NCBI RefSeq assembly: GCF_000378385.1
Contig: NZ_KB899678.1
Coordinates: forward strand, 41,187 to 105,186
Source of the DNA: Paenibacillus daejeonensis DSM 15491
Lineage (GTDB): Bacteria > Bacillota > Bacilli > Paenibacillales > Paenibacillaceae
Direction of reading: 5' to 3'
Length of the DNA stretch: 64,000 bases
Part shown: in pieces, positions 34,796-44,183 of the stretch
Layout: the number at the start of each line of letters is the position of its first letter
Numbering within the stretch: the stretch's first letter is position 1
Position numbers and translations under genes: made by a program
The notes under the pieces: model-generated
Databases searched by the model: none
The model's input: only the letters and a program-made list of their open reading frames with translations
Told to the model about the DNA's origin: nothing

Positions 34796-34911
34796 TGTCT
34801 TTCACCTCCTGTTCTATAGACAGCTGACTCGGGGGTTTGGATTTAATTAATGTACCATAGGCACAAGTTTTTTTGGATTTTTTGTAGTCGATAAGACTTT
34901 CAGACATAAAA

Positions 34912-34937
34912 AAACCACGTTTTGGCGTGGTTTATGA
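34912..34937 (-). terminator. Rho-independent terminator of the aldo/keto reductase gene
   Basis: The arms AAACCACG (34912-34919) and CGTGGTTT (34926-34933), with an A-run on the + side that gives a T-run on the minus strand. Confidence 0.85.
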
Positions 34938-34947
34938 TACAAAAATG

Positions 34948-35892
34948 CTAGTCGGTTTTTAAATCCAACCAACGCGTCTCTTCCGCTGTTAATTGAACAT
35001 TCAATGCCTTGGCGCTGGAATACAATTCACCTGCATTCGCCGGTCCGATCAGCGCACATGTAGGGAACGGTTGCTGGAGCACGTAAGCGAGCGCGATTTG
35101 GTTGGCATCCGCCCCTTTCTTCTCTCCGAGTACAGTAGCCCTGCGGTGTCGTTCCCAGTTAGCGTCGCTGTAGTACACACGTACGATCTCTTCATTGTCC
35201 CGATTGTCTGGAGCATATCGACCGGTGAAGAATCCAGCTGCCTGCGAGGACCAGGACAGCAGTGGAAGCTGCGTACGCTCATGCCAGAGGACATCGTCTG
35301 TATCCACAGATACGCAGCCGGGCCATCTAGGCTCATTCGCCCGTGCCAGACTTAGATTGGGACTGTTGCAAGCGAATCCGGTCAAGCCGTGGTCGGCCGC
35401 GTAAGCGTTTGCTTCTTCCAATCTCGCAGTCGTCCAATTGGAAGCTCCCAACGCCTTGCATTTTCCCTCTTCGAGCGGCTTTTGCAACAATTCGATGATT
35501 TCCCCTACCGGTTTGTCGGCATCATCCCGGTGGAGCATGAAGATATCGGCATAATCCGTCTGCATTAAGTCTAACGAATAGTTCAAATCCTCTTCCACGG
35601 CCAAGAGGTTGATCCTCGGGCCACTAGCATCGTGATGAGCGCCTTTGACGATTAGAACGTACTCGGAACGGTTGCCTTCCTCCGTCATCCACTTCCCAAT
35701 GGCCCCCATTCCCCGTGGTCCATACACCCTGGCAGTGTCCAGACAATTGCCGCCAATGGAAGTGTAAGCATCAAGCAGCGCAGAGGAATTCTCCATCTGC
35801 TCGTCGTTTAACAGCATCGACCCAAGAATCAATTGCGATACCGGTTGATCCACCCCGGCGATACGAATGGATCCCATTGGTTGTTCAGACAT
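34948..35892 (-). CDS. Aldo/keto reductase
   Basis: A 314-residue NAD(P)H-dependent reductase of the aldo/keto family. It has NCLDTARVYGPRGM (catalytic Asp and Tyr), VLIVKGAHHD in place of the usual Lys strand with Lys kept, and FMLHRDDADKPVGEI with the catalytic His. The C-terminal cofactor loop is CALIGPANAGELYSS. It belongs to the group that often sits beside sugar-metabolism regulators, and its substrate is unknown. AGGGGGA precedes the ATG. It is divergent from an AraC regulator with a 132-bp shared gap, so it is the probable target of that protein. Confidence 0.85.
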   Translation of the reverse strand: MSEQPMGSIRIAGVDQPVSQLILGSMLLNDEQMENSSALLDAYTSIGGNCLDTARVYGPRGMGAIGKWMTEEGNRSEYVLIVKGAHHDASGPRINLLAVEEDLNYSLDLMQTDYADIFMLHRDDADKPVGEIIELLQKPLEEGKCKALGASNWTTARLEEANAYAADHGLTGFACNSPNLSLARANEPRWPGCVSVDTDDVLWHERTQLPLLSWSSQAAGFFTGRYAPDNRDNEEIVRVYYSDANWERHRRATVLGEKKGADANQIALAYVLQQPFPTCALIGPANAGELYSSAKALNVQLTAEETRWLDLKTD

Positions 35893-35981
35893 GACACTCT
35901 TCCCCCTACTTGGTTTCGTTTTTCTTTATTTCATAGATGTATATTGTTATTATAATTTCAATACATCCCTTTGTATATGAC

Positions 35982-36010
35982 ACGATATTGCAAGAGATGT
36001 AACGATATTG
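35982..36010 (+). promoter_or_regulatory. Direct repeats ACGATATTG upstream of the AraC gene
   Basis: The nonamer ACGATATTG occurs at 35982-35990 and again at 36002-36010, 20 bp apart, about two helical turns. AraC-family proteins typically bind such spaced direct repeats. The second copy ends 14 bases before the start codon, which would suit autorepression. Confidence 0.5.
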
Positions 36011-36024
36011 TTCTGGAGGCTTAT

Positions 36025-36864
36025 ATGAGGACGCACTTGACACTACCCTTGATGGACTCTAATCCGTTCCTGGTATTTCCTGAATCCACAGGGCGCTACA
36101 TGGATGAACCAGATCACAAGTTGGAGCGCTTAGCTCATAACACCCCTCACTTCAATCTGCATTATGTGAAGTCAGGGGAAGGTTTCGTTGAAGTGGATGG
36201 TCAGTGGGAGCCGCTCTATGCCGGGGATGCGTTCCTCTACTTCCCCAATCAACATCAGAAATATAGAACAAGTGAGAGCAATCCCTGGGACGTGTACTGG
36301 CTGCATTTTTATGGAGATCGACTGGCCGAGATTCTTACAGAGCAAGGATTCCGGCAATCCGTCATCTGGTCGACTCGTCACGGAAAGGCGCTTGAAGCCT
36401 CTATTCAACACCTGATCGACGTAGTTGAAAGCTCCAAGCTGCTGCGGCCCTCCGCTCTGTCGACAGCAACCTACGGCGTGCTCGCCGAATTTATGGAGCA
36501 AGCGGTGCCTTTTCGTTTGCGGAGGAAACACGATACAAAAGAAGCGATTAGGGAGCTACTCCCGGCGATGCAGGATTCCGCCTGCCAGCCTTTTGTGCTC
36601 GAGGATTGGGCAGCTCAAATCGGGGTAACCCCTCAATATTTCTGTAAGCTCTTCCGCAAATCCACCCAGATGTCACCGATGGACTTTATCACCCTCTGTC
36701 GGATTCGCCGTGCGAAACAGCAATTAATGGATGATTTGGATTATCCGGTTGGTGAGATTGCTCAGATGTGCGGCTATCCCAGCGTGAGTTATTTCATTAA
36801 ACGATTCAAAGAAAAAGAAGGCCTGACACCGGCAGCCTATCGCCAGCATCATTCCTTCCCGTAA
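36025..36864 (+). CDS. AraC-family transcriptional regulator
   Basis: A 279-residue regulator. The N-terminal AraC-type cupin (about 10-140) includes HFNLHYVKSGEGFVEVDGQW and AGDAFLYFPNQHQKYR, a sugar-pocket motif. The C-terminal double HTH (about 180-275) has IGVTPQYFCKLFRKSTQMSP and a final pair with YPSVSYFIKRFKEKEGLTPAAY. The ATG at 36025 follows TGGAGG by 5 bases; an earlier ATG (35971) lacks a ribosome site. It is divergent from the aldo/keto reductase and probably controls it, and itself, through spaced direct repeats. Its end is 15 bases from the convergent CorC/HlyC gene. Confidence 0.88.
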   Translation: MRTHLTLPLMDSNPFLVFPESTGRYMDEPDHKLERLAHNTPHFNLHYVKSGEGFVEVDGQWEPLYAGDAFLYFPNQHQKYRTSESNPWDVYWLHFYGDRLAEILTEQGFRQSVIWSTRHGKALEASIQHLIDVVESSKLLRPSALSTATYGVLAEFMEQAVPFRLRRKHDTKEAIRELLPAMQDSACQPFVLEDWAAQIGVTPQYFCKLFRKSTQMSPMDFITLCRIRRAKQQLMDDLDYPVGEIAQMCGYPSVSYFIKRFKEKEGLTPAAYRQHHSFP

Positions 36865-36879
36865 TCCTAGTCGAACGTA

Positions 36880-38205
36880 TTACTCGTCAACCTCATGTTC
36901 AGCTGCTATATTCATCTTAAGCGTGACGCTCAACACCTGGTAATTGTCGAGCTCATCTATATACCAACGATGTTTGCCATGGTCTACAGGCTCCGCATGG
37001 CCATCCATGGTGTTGGCCTGGATCTGGAGCCATCCCCCGATGGTATCTACATTCTCACTGTTTTCAAAGTTAAGCCCAAAGCGTGCTTCCAGCAAGCTGA
37101 GCAGTACTCTGCCGCTGATACGGTATTCATTTGGCGCTAGCTCGACGATATCTTCGACTTCATCTGTGTCGAACTCATCCCGGATTTCCCCGACAATCTC
37201 TTCGAGGATGTTTTCCATCGTGATAATGCCCGCCGTGCCGCCAAATTCGTCGATCACCAGTGCCATGTGTACCCCTTTTTTCTGCATTTTGACGAGTGCA
37301 TCATGCAGCGGAGTGGATTCATGGATGACGAAGATCTCGTGAATCAGTTCCTTCATGTCGCCCATCCGCTTCGTGGCCATTTGCGTGACAAATTCCTTGG
37401 CGTTAATGAAGCCCACGATGTCATCCTTATTTGAATCCTGGGTTACTGGAAACCGGGTATAACGATACTCATCGATCAGGTGCAAGATGTCCTCGGGACT
37501 CATCTCCATGTCGGCGGCTATAATCTGTGTGCGAGGCACCATGACATCTTTGGCCACCCGCTCGTCAAAGGAAAAAATATTATTTAAATAAGCAAGCTCG
37601 GTTTGATTAATTTCTCCACCCTGATAGCTCTGCATCATGATGATTTTCAACTCATCTTCCGAGTAGGCTTGCTCATGCCCAGCCGGCTTGACGCCGAACG
37701 CACGCAGCAGAATCTGCGCGGAGCCGTTCAGCAACCAGATCAATGGAAACAGCAAGGTGCCGAACCACACGAGAGGCCTGGCCAAGATCAAAGTCATCCG
37801 TTCCGAGAACTGAATTGCCAGGGTCTTGGGCGCCAATTCACCAACGACGACGTGCAGAAACGTCATGATCCCCATCGCCAAGGCATAGGAAATGACAGTG
37901 CTTACCGCTGCCGCGATTCCCCAATCCTCGAAGATTGGATGCAGTAGCCGTTCGACGGTCGGTTTGCCGAGAGCACCAAGTCCGAGTGCAGTAACGGTAA
38001 TCCCCAGCTGACAGGCAGAGAGGTAGTAATCGAGATTGGTTACAATCCGTTTGGCAGCGAGTGCTTTCTTATTGCCTTCAGCTACCAATTGGTCAATTCG
38101 GCTAATCCGGACTTTAACCACTGCAAATTCAGAGCCTACGAAGAAAGCCGTCAAAAGAATCAATAATGCTGCAATGCTCAGGTTAATAATCGTGGATATC
38201 TCCAA
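36880..38205 (-). CDS. CorC/HlyC-family (CNNM-type) membrane protein with CBS domains
   Basis: A 441-residue protein with a CNNM transmembrane domain (residues 1-200, four helices, starting LSIAALLILLTAFFVGSEFAVVKVRISRIDQL). A pair of CBS domains (about 215-335) begins at VMVPRTQIIAADM, and a C-terminal CorC_HlyC domain (about 350-430) contains YRISGRVLLSLLEARFGL. The family is tied to Mg2+ or other divalent ion efflux; its older hemolysin label is not well founded. The start is TTG, with AAGGGA upstream. No M-box-like riboswitch could be recognised in the leader. Confidence 0.9.
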   Translation of the reverse strand: MEISTIINLSIAALLILLTAFFVGSEFAVVKVRISRIDQLVAEGNKKALAAKRIVTNLDYYLSACQLGITVTALGLGALGKPTVERLLHPIFEDWGIAAAVSTVISYALAMGIMTFLHVVVGELAPKTLAIQFSERMTLILARPLVWFGTLLFPLIWLLNGSAQILLRAFGVKPAGHEQAYSEDELKIIMMQSYQGGEINQTELAYLNNIFSFDERVAKDVMVPRTQIIAADMEMSPEDILHLIDEYRYTRFPVTQDSNKDDIVGFINAKEFVTQMATKRMGDMKELIHEIFVIHESTPLHDALVKMQKKGVHMALVIDEFGGTAGIITMENILEEIVGEIRDEFDTDEVEDIVELAPNEYRISGRVLLSLLEARFGLNFENSENVDTIGGWLQIQANTMDGHAEPVDHGKHRWYIDELDNYQVLSVTLKMNIAAEHEVDE

Positions 38206-38709
38206 TCCCTTCCCTCAAAATCGAGGGTTTCACCTCCATAGATTCAATTGGTTTACGTTGGATTCCATTTCAACCGCGACGTGGTCAAACTGCGGCAAGC
38301 AAACATTACCTTCCCAATGCCTGCACCCCCCCTCTTCTATTCTCATTTAATTATAAAAGTATTCTTATAGAAATTATAATTACAACATTGTAAGGATAAT
38401 AAAAAAACCATCCAAAACAGCATCAATGCATGCTAGAATTTAGATGGGTTATTATTTTGAGTCTATTGCAACGAAAGTTTCTTGCATGGAGGTAGCACGC
38501 AGCGCTCACGGCACTACGATTTCAAATAACAGGGAGTATTTTTTCCGCTAAACGGTCTGTATCGCGCATGAATTTAAGATGATGGCTTCTATTTTCCGCT
38601 AAGCGCTGCAATTAATAAGGTAACCAATGGTTAGTTAGCCAATAACGGAACATATGCGCCATATCCATCTCTCTAGCAACTCTCCATGAGAGGTACAGCA
38701 CGCGCTATT
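38206..38709. repeat. Gene-free spacer with three repeat copies (TTAGCGGAAAATA family)
   Basis: Three copies of the WTARCGGAAAATAT-GCGCCA element are seen: inverted at about 38538-38552 and 38584-38602, and forward at 38641-38662. Neighbouring copies are about 50 bp apart. The half next to the CorC/HlyC gene is AT-rich leader sequence. No coding region is seen. Confidence 0.65.
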
Positions 38710-38946
38710 TTAAGTCCAGCCCCAGAAGAAACCGTCACGATCCCAGGCAGCTTTTCCGCGATGGAGCTTTTTGAATAGCTTCTTCACTTCTTTATCTATG
38801 GATTGGTTTCCATTCTCGTTCGTGTACAGGTACTGCTCGCCATAATTGTCCGCAATGTGCTGTACCACGTCTTCCTGCCGCAGGATGCCCCGTTCTTTTA
38901 CCTCTGCCAGCATCCAGTCTGCTATTTCAGCTGCTTTACTTTCCAT
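38710..38946 (-). CDS. Small DUF6953-like protein
   Basis: A 78-residue soluble protein: helical start AAEIADWMLAEVKERGILRQED, then VVQHIADNYGEQYLYTNENG and a basic helix KKLFKKLHRGKAAWDRDGFFW. The layout looks like a compact winged-helix-type domain and resembles small Bacillota proteins annotated as DUF6953. Function unknown. The start ATG at 38946 is preceded by CGAGGA at about 10 bases, so the start is not certain. It stands alone between two repeat-filled spacers. Confidence 0.65.
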   Translation of the reverse strand: MESKAAEIADWMLAEVKERGILRQEDVVQHIADNYGEQYLYTNENGNQSIDKEVKKLFKKLHRGKAAWDRDGFFWGWT

Positions 38947-39160
38947 GCTTAGTCGTCCTCGCTTCATCATGAGAATCTATATGCGATATTATATCACTAC
39001 GCCGTCCTTTGTTAAAATTGCTTTATCGGTTGCACGAAAAAGACCACGCTTAACTTGGTCCATCAAGAAGTAGATGCACCCCCGTCTCCACCACGTCTAC
39101 TGTAACACACCTTTCTTCCTCTATTTGCTCGCATCCCAGCCCTGCACCCGCATACTATAT

Positions 39161-39341
39161 GGCTTCTATATTCCGCTATTCCTCGTTCTGGAGGTTCATT
39201 CAACATATTGTGGCTTGTATTTTCCGTTATTGCCGAATTTACCAGGTAAAATTACGGTCTTCAGGCTCTATAGCGGAATAAATGCGCCACAAAGTCTGCG
39301 AACAAAGGTTTTCTAACCAAATAGCGGAAAATATGCGCCAC
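39161..39341. repeat. Periodic TAGCGGAAAATATGCGCCAC repeats
   Basis: Two inverted copies (39161-39180 and 39211-39232) and two forward copies (39269-39290 and 39319-39341) of TAGCGGAAAATATGCGCCAC-like sequence are present. Within each pair the spacing is 50 bp. The rest of the 38947-39445 spacer shows no gene. Confidence 0.8.
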
Positions 39342-39445
39342 TTCATTGCAGGCTGCAAGGTTGTACGCACCACTGAACTCAACACAGAACTCCAATTGAA
39401 CACAACAACCCCTAAACCACCTTAATTCAGGTTCATCTAACCAGT

Positions 39446-40888
39446 TCACCTCTGGTATTTTTTAATGAGCTTCATCTTGAGATCCAACGCGGCTTGGCTC
39501 AAATGCACTCTGTATTTCTCTGGATTGGTCTTCCGAAGATATTGCGGCCAGAAGCGGCTGATTTCGTCCTCGTGATGTTGACGGATCTCTGTAATGGAAG
39601 GCAAGGTGTACACACACTCTCCATTCACAAATATAGGTTGCAATAGTGATATGGCCTCGTAGTCCCGAATCACTTTGTCCATGAGCGGATGGGCTGGATC
39701 AACTAGATGAATGGGATCGCCCGCTGCAACGTCACTTTCACTCCGCAAAGCTATATAGTCTGCCTCTGCTCTTCCCGTCTCACGGTTAATCAACCGATAG
39801 ACTTGCTTTACGCCGGGATTGGACACCTTCTCCAGGTTACCCGAGATCTTGATGACAGGCTCCTCGCTGCCATTATTCTCACGGGCCACCAGCTTGTACA
39901 CCCCACCGAGTGACGGTTGATTCGCAGCCGTTATGAGCTGGGTGCCGACACCCCATGTATCGATTTTTGCTTGCTGCGCTTTCAGATCCATAATAATGTT
40001 CTCGTCCAGGTCGTTCGAGGCAATGATTCTAACATAGTCTAAACCTGCTTCATTCAGCATATCCCTCGCCACTTGAGACAGGTAGGCTAGGTCGCCACTA
40101 TCCAGACGAATGGATTGGAGTCTTTTCCCCTTTTGCTCCAGATATTTAGCTGTTTGGATGGCATTCGGAACGCCACTTCGTAGCGTATCATACGTATCCA
40201 CGAGCAAAGAAACCTGATCTGGCAAGGCATCGGCAAATTTATGAAAGGCTTCTTCTTCCGTATCATGATTCTGAATCCACGCGTGAGCATGCGTGCCCTT
40301 GGTCGGAATTCCAAATAGCATGCCTGCCCTCATATTAGAAGTCGCATGGAATCCGGAGATATAGGCCGCTCTTGCTCCCCACACGGCTGCATCTGCTTCC
40401 TGCGCTCTTCGGGTCCCGAACTCGAGAAGTGTATCCCCTGAGGCGACACGCTTAATTCTGGAGGCCTTGGTGGCGATAAGGGTCTGGTAGTTCATAAAAT
40501 TCAGCAGCGCCGTCTCAACTAGTTGGGCTTCAAATACTCTCGCCTCGACTCGGATTAAAGGCTCCTGGGCAAACACTACTGTGCCTTCACGAACCGCGTG
40601 AAGGTCGCCGCTGAATTTAAATCGTCTGAGTTCCTCTAAAAACCCTTCGTTATAATTCTCTTCTTGGGTCCTCAGATAATCGATGTCCTCGTCCGTGAAA
40701 GTCAAATGAAGCATATAATTCACGATTCGTTCCAAACCTGCAAAAACAGCATAGCCGTTACCGAACGGCAGCTTGCGAAAATAAGCCTCGAAAACGGCCT
40801 TGTCGTTTAAGGAGCCATTGACCCAATGGGCGTACATCATGTTAATCTGATATTTGTCCGTATGAAGCGTTAAATTCCCATAATCCAC
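39446..40888 (-). CDS. pncB: Nicotinate phosphoribosyltransferase
   Basis: A 480-residue enzyme that makes nicotinate mononucleotide from nicotinate and PRPP, the entry step of NAD salvage. It starts with LTLHTDKYQINMMYAHWVNG. The catalytic His and phosphoribosyl loops follow, in FGTRRAQ, GFHATSNM and SIRLDSGDLAYLS, and IIASNDLDENII and GVGTQLI complete the PRPP-binding barrel. The GTG at 40888 is chosen because GAGGTGAT, an eight-base match to the anti-Shine-Dalgarno, ends 4 bases before it. The ATG at 40894 overlaps that site. Usual length for the family. A terminator separates it from the MFS gene upstream. Confidence 0.93.
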   Translation of the reverse strand: MDYGNLTLHTDKYQINMMYAHWVNGSLNDKAVFEAYFRKLPFGNGYAVFAGLERIVNYMLHLTFTDEDIDYLRTQEENYNEGFLEELRRFKFSGDLHAVREGTVVFAQEPLIRVEARVFEAQLVETALLNFMNYQTLIATKASRIKRVASGDTLLEFGTRRAQEADAAVWGARAAYISGFHATSNMRAGMLFGIPTKGTHAHAWIQNHDTEEEAFHKFADALPDQVSLLVDTYDTLRSGVPNAIQTAKYLEQKGKRLQSIRLDSGDLAYLSQVARDMLNEAGLDYVRIIASNDLDENIIMDLKAQQAKIDTWGVGTQLITAANQPSLGGVYKLVARENNGSEEPVIKISGNLEKVSNPGVKQVYRLINRETGRAEADYIALRSESDVAAGDPIHLVDPAHPLMDKVIRDYEAISLLQPIFVNGECVYTLPSITEIRQHHEDEISRFWPQYLRKTNPEKYRVHLSQAALDLKMKLIKKYQR

Positions 40889-40950
40889 AATCATCACCTC
40901 ATCCCCACTATCGTCAAATCCGAGTTCCAACATACCTTTCCTATTACACA

Positions 40951-40989
40951 AAAATCCACCTGTTCTCACGGGGAGTTACGGTGGATTAT
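40951..40989 (-). terminator. Rho-independent terminator of the MFS gene
   Basis: The arms AATCCACC (40953-40960) and GGTGGATT (40980-40987) are followed on the minus strand by a T-run. The hairpin ends 12 bases from the MFS stop and precedes pncB. Confidence 0.75.
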
Positions 40990-41000
40990 CATTGTTTATC

Positions 41001-42230
41001 TTATCCTGTTGTTCCGTCTTCTCTACTCCTACGAGCACCTGCCATCAAGAGTGGGATGCTCAGCACAAATGCGCCTGTGACAAGCCAGATCGGGATCTGT
41101 GGGGCAATGGAATAAGCCCAGCCGCCAATAATCCCCGAAGGTGAGACGACGAGTAATACGAGCACGGATAGGACCGCGAACATTTTGGCCCGGCGTTCAT
41201 CATCGATCGCGTTGGCAACGACCGCTTCCAGATAAGGTGCGGTAATCATGGTCGCCCCAGCGGCAAGCACGGTACTGATCACGATCCAGCTTATAGCTCC
41301 CGGCGGGGTCAATGCCAGAATAGCATTGGAGATTGCTGACAAGATGAAGCCCCACAGCATGGTCCGACTCATCCATCTCTCCGTAATGCGCGGCACCACC
41401 AGCCACAACACGATTAGCATGACGATCGAAGAAACAGCCGGTACCAGCGAGATCCAATCGTCCGCCATGCCAATCTCATCCTTCAGGAATAGCCCCAGAT
41501 ACGTGCCTTTGACCATCATCTGGAAGTTGAACAGGATGTAGACGCCGAACATGAGCAGCAAGCCACGATCAGCCAGGACAACCCGAATCGTAGCGAGATA
41601 ATCCCTCAAGCTTGCGTTCAGTCCGAGCTCGCGGGCTTCGCGCTTTTTGCGGTAGCCCATCTCCGTCTCCCGCGTCGTGTAATGGCGGCCCAGGAACTGA
41701 GCCGTCATCAGCACAAAGGCAATCAAGTACATGATCCGAACGCCCGTGATCAGCCCATAATGATAGACGAGCAATCCCCCAAGTGGTGCGAACAAGCCGC
41801 CAATCACGCCGATGACTTGCAGCACAGTGAAGACATAGGAACGTTCCCTGGGCTCTGTATCCTCGACGAGCAAACAGTAAAATGCCGTATGTGGTACGCG
41901 TTGAAACCCGTTAATGAGCGCGGCGATCACAAAAAACCAGAAGTTCTGAGATACCGCCCACAGGAGTGTGCCTACGGACCAACTGAGTAGATCGAAGGTG
42001 AGTAGCGCGGCTTTTCGGCCCATCCGGTCTGTTAAGTATCCGCTGAGAAATGACGAGAGCACTTGAACAATCAAGGAGAGCGTCGTCACCCAGCCGATCT
42101 GGGTCTCGCTGAGACCGAGCTCGCTCATATAGAGCGTAGCATAGGTGGCGAACATGCTGTATGGAATAAGAAATAAGGGTTCAAAAGCAAGACAGCCGCG
42201 GCTGTTGCCCTTAAGCCTGGGGAATAACAT
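41001..42230 (-). CDS. MFS transporter
   Basis: A 409-residue major facilitator with 12 transmembrane helices and the loop-2 motif GYLTDRMGRKAALL (the usual GxLaDrxGrkxxl) after helix 2. It begins with the soluble MLFPRLKGNSRGCLAFEP. The substrate, drug or sugar, cannot be read from sequence. The ATG at 42230 lies 11 bases after GAGGAG; the TTG at 42239 is only 2-3 bases after that site, so the start is not fixed. It ends at a terminator before pncB. Confidence 0.85.
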   Translation of the reverse strand: MLFPRLKGNSRGCLAFEPLFLIPYSMFATYATLYMSELGLSETQIGWVTTLSLIVQVLSSFLSGYLTDRMGRKAALLTFDLLSWSVGTLLWAVSQNFWFFVIAALINGFQRVPHTAFYCLLVEDTEPRERSYVFTVLQVIGVIGGLFAPLGGLLVYHYGLITGVRIMYLIAFVLMTAQFLGRHYTTRETEMGYRKKREARELGLNASLRDYLATIRVVLADRGLLLMFGVYILFNFQMMVKGTYLGLFLKDEIGMADDWISLVPAVSSIVMLIVLWLVVPRITERWMSRTMLWGFILSAISNAILALTPPGAISWIVISTVLAAGATMITAPYLEAVVANAIDDERRAKMFAVLSVLVLLVVSPSGIIGGWAYSIAPQIPIWLVTGAFVLSIPLLMAGARRSREDGTTG

Positions 42231-42339
42231 AGACGTCAAGGCTCCTCTTGATGGGTATAAGTTGCATTATCTATCCTAGCGCGGTCAGGCGGATTCGTCT
42301 ATAAGAAAAAAGTCTCTTGTGTCTAGCCGTCAAACTTAT

Positions 42340-43263
42340 TCAGTTTGTTATTTTTGCAACGGCATCCCATACGAGACTTGGATGTAGCTGGGGAATCATA
42401 TGAGCAATGCCTTCCCACACGAGTAGTTGGGAATGAGACACCTCCTGGTGCAGGCGGGAGCTATGCTCCCGCGTATCAAACGGGTCGTCTGCTCCGACGG
42501 CGATAACGAGAGGCAAGGAAATTTGATTGTATTTGTCTGATAGTCTGGTGACAGCAGGAAGAAATTGAAGCACGTCTTCACGGTTTGCTCTGAAATGTTC
42601 TGGACGCAGCCACAGGGCCCTGGCTTCTAAACGATAGTCTTGTGGAACCTCTTCTGGAGCAAAGGTGGCAGTCAGGATACGATCGGATAGAACAGGCCCC
42701 ACAACGGCAAGCATTGTGCGAAGAATAGTCGGGCCAATCATCGGAGTCGTAACCGCGGCCGAAATGACATCCCCTTTTGCTGCCGGGTAACCCTCCTTGT
42801 ACATCCCCCCTCCCAACGAAACCACGCCCGCTAACTCATCTGGATATTGAAGCGCATAAGCCAGAACGAGCAGACCGCTCCAAGAATGACCGACAAGGAC
42901 AGGACGCTCTACACCAAGTGCTATCAGGGCATCGCGGATGAGACGTGCCTGCTCCTCGGGTTCTGCTTGCTTGGGCCGTTCGCTGTAGCCATATCCGGGC
43001 CGGTCAAATGCAAACGCTTGATATCCTTGTACAGCAGCCTGCTCCATGACGTGACGAAAATCATTACCCGAAAGCAAGCCGCCGTGCAAAAAGACGACAG
43101 GTGGATCCCCTTCCCTGCCTGTTGTGTAATAATGAAGACGAATTCCGTCAACGGAAACAAATTTTCCGCTCGCAGGAAACTTTTGTTCTGCTTGGTTGAA
43201 TTGATAATGATTGTACATGAATAAAAACAGGAGTAAGATTCCACCAATCACTAGCCAGTACAT
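42340..43263 (-). CDS. Membrane-anchored alpha/beta hydrolase
   Basis: A 307-residue hydrolase with an N-terminal transmembrane anchor (YWLVIGGILLLFLFMYNHY), so the enzyme domain faces outside. The alpha/beta core has the oxyanion motif FLHGGLLSGNDF, the nucleophile Ser in GHSWSG, Asp in GADDPFDTR and a terminal His in EGIAHMIPQ. The substrate is unknown. The ATG at 43263 follows GAGGTGG by 9 bases. The gap upstream holds a palindrome almost identical to the operator of the adjacent TetR gene, so the two genes are probably co-regulated. Confidence 0.87.
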   Translation of the reverse strand: MYWLVIGGILLLFLFMYNHYQFNQAEQKFPASGKFVSVDGIRLHYYTTGREGDPPVVFLHGGLLSGNDFRHVMEQAAVQGYQAFAFDRPGYGYSERPKQAEPEEQARLIRDALIALGVERPVLVGHSWSGLLVLAYALQYPDELAGVVSLGGGMYKEGYPAAKGDVISAAVTTPMIGPTILRTMLAVVGPVLSDRILTATFAPEEVPQDYRLEARALWLRPEHFRANREDVLQFLPAVTRLSDKYNQISLPLVIAVGADDPFDTREHSSRLHQEVSHSQLLVWEGIAHMIPQLHPSLVWDAVAKITN

Positions 43264-43318
43264 CCTCTTTCTCCACCTCTCTCTCACTGTATCACATCCT
43301 CGTAAATGTATGATTCAA

Positions 43319-43332
43319 ATACTTTTGAGTAT
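43319..43332 (-). promoter_or_regulatory. TetR operator in front of the hydrolase gene
   Basis: On the minus strand ATACTCAAAAGTAT. It differs at one position from ATACTCATAAGTAT (44184-44197) in front of the TetR gene. Both share the ATACT-N4-AGTAT inverted repeat typical of TetR-family operators in Bacillota. Confidence 0.75.
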
Positions 43333-43370
43333 GTTTATTGCATGGGGGAATGAAGCATCCGGCAGTTAAC

Positions 43371-44156
43371 TTATAAAGAAGGCTTGTCTGGGCGGAAATA
43401 TTCCCACAGGAATGAAGAAACGGTCTCAATATAAGTATCTAGACCGTTTTTTTCCGGATCAATCATCCATTCTACGGCAGTTCCTTTCATAATCGAATCA
43501 ATGAGCAATGCAGCATGTTGGGGATCTGCTTGTCTATTCAGTTTATCTTGATTCTGAAGTTCGGCAATAAAATCACTGACTCCTTGCAAAAATTCACGTT
43601 GCAACCGAACTAGTCGTGCCCGTACATCCGGTTCCCGGCTAGCCACAACGAATTCCATAAATAGGCCCGGATATCCTTGAGGTTCAGACAAACCGCCCAA
43701 TTGCATTTTTAGCCAATTTTCTAATGATTGTTGTGGGTGTTCCGACTCAAGCATGAAATGGGCGTTGCTGGAAAACATTCGAATCTGTGTATGCAAGTGC
43801 TGCTCCAATAATGCCAGAAAAAGCTCTTGTTTACTCGTAAAATGCCAATATACGGCTCCTTTGGTCATTCCCGCAGACTCGGCTACTAAATCGAGTGAAG
43901 CCTGATTGTAACCCTGTTCAGAAAACACGGACCCAGCAGCTTCGATAATACGGTATCGGGTATCTCGATGCGTCACTCCACCACTAGTCTGTTTGTTCCG
44001 CAACCAATCTCGCATTTGTGTTTTCCCACCAAAATATCGACGGACTGTCGTCCAGTGCACTCCCGCAGACTCAGCTACCTCAGCAAACGTAATCTGGTCA
44101 TAAGGTTTTTCTAACGCTAAACGTTCAGCTGACTTGTAAACGTCATTTTTGCTCAT
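43371..44156 (-). CDS. TetR-family regulator with two consecutive HTH domains
   Basis: A 261-residue regulator. Residues 1-52 form a first TetR-type HTH (ITFAEVAESAGVHWTTVRRYF), and 63-115 a second full one (ASLDLVAESAGMTKGAVYWHF). A single C-terminal ligand-binding helical domain follows, with a TetR_C-like LLIDSIMKGTAVEWM segment. Ordinary TetR proteins have one HTH, so the domain is duplicated here. The ATG at 44156 follows AAAAGGAG by 9-10 bases. Matching palindromes lie before its own gene and before the hydrolase. Confidence 0.85.
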   Translation of the reverse strand: MSKNDVYKSAERLALEKPYDQITFAEVAESAGVHWTTVRRYFGGKTQMRDWLRNKQTSGGVTHRDTRYRIIEAAGSVFSEQGYNQASLDLVAESAGMTKGAVYWHFTSKQELFLALLEQHLHTQIRMFSSNAHFMLESEHPQQSLENWLKMQLGGLSEPQGYPGLFMEFVVASREPDVRARLVRLQREFLQGVSDFIAELQNQDKLNRQADPQHAALLIDSIMKGTAVEWMIDPEKNGLDTYIETVSSFLWEYFRPDKPSL

Positions 44157-44183
44157 TATATGATCTCCTTTTGTGCTATTTAG

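Noticed and set aside
38206..38400. A possible Mg2+ or Mn2+ riboswitch in the CorC/HlyC leader
   Set aside because: No M-box or yybP-ykoY core could be recognised in the sequence; only short self-complementary stretches are present.
38710..39445. CRISPR-like array from the regularly spaced repeats
   Set aside because: Copies are inverted as well as direct, vary in sequence, number only a few, and no cas gene is near.
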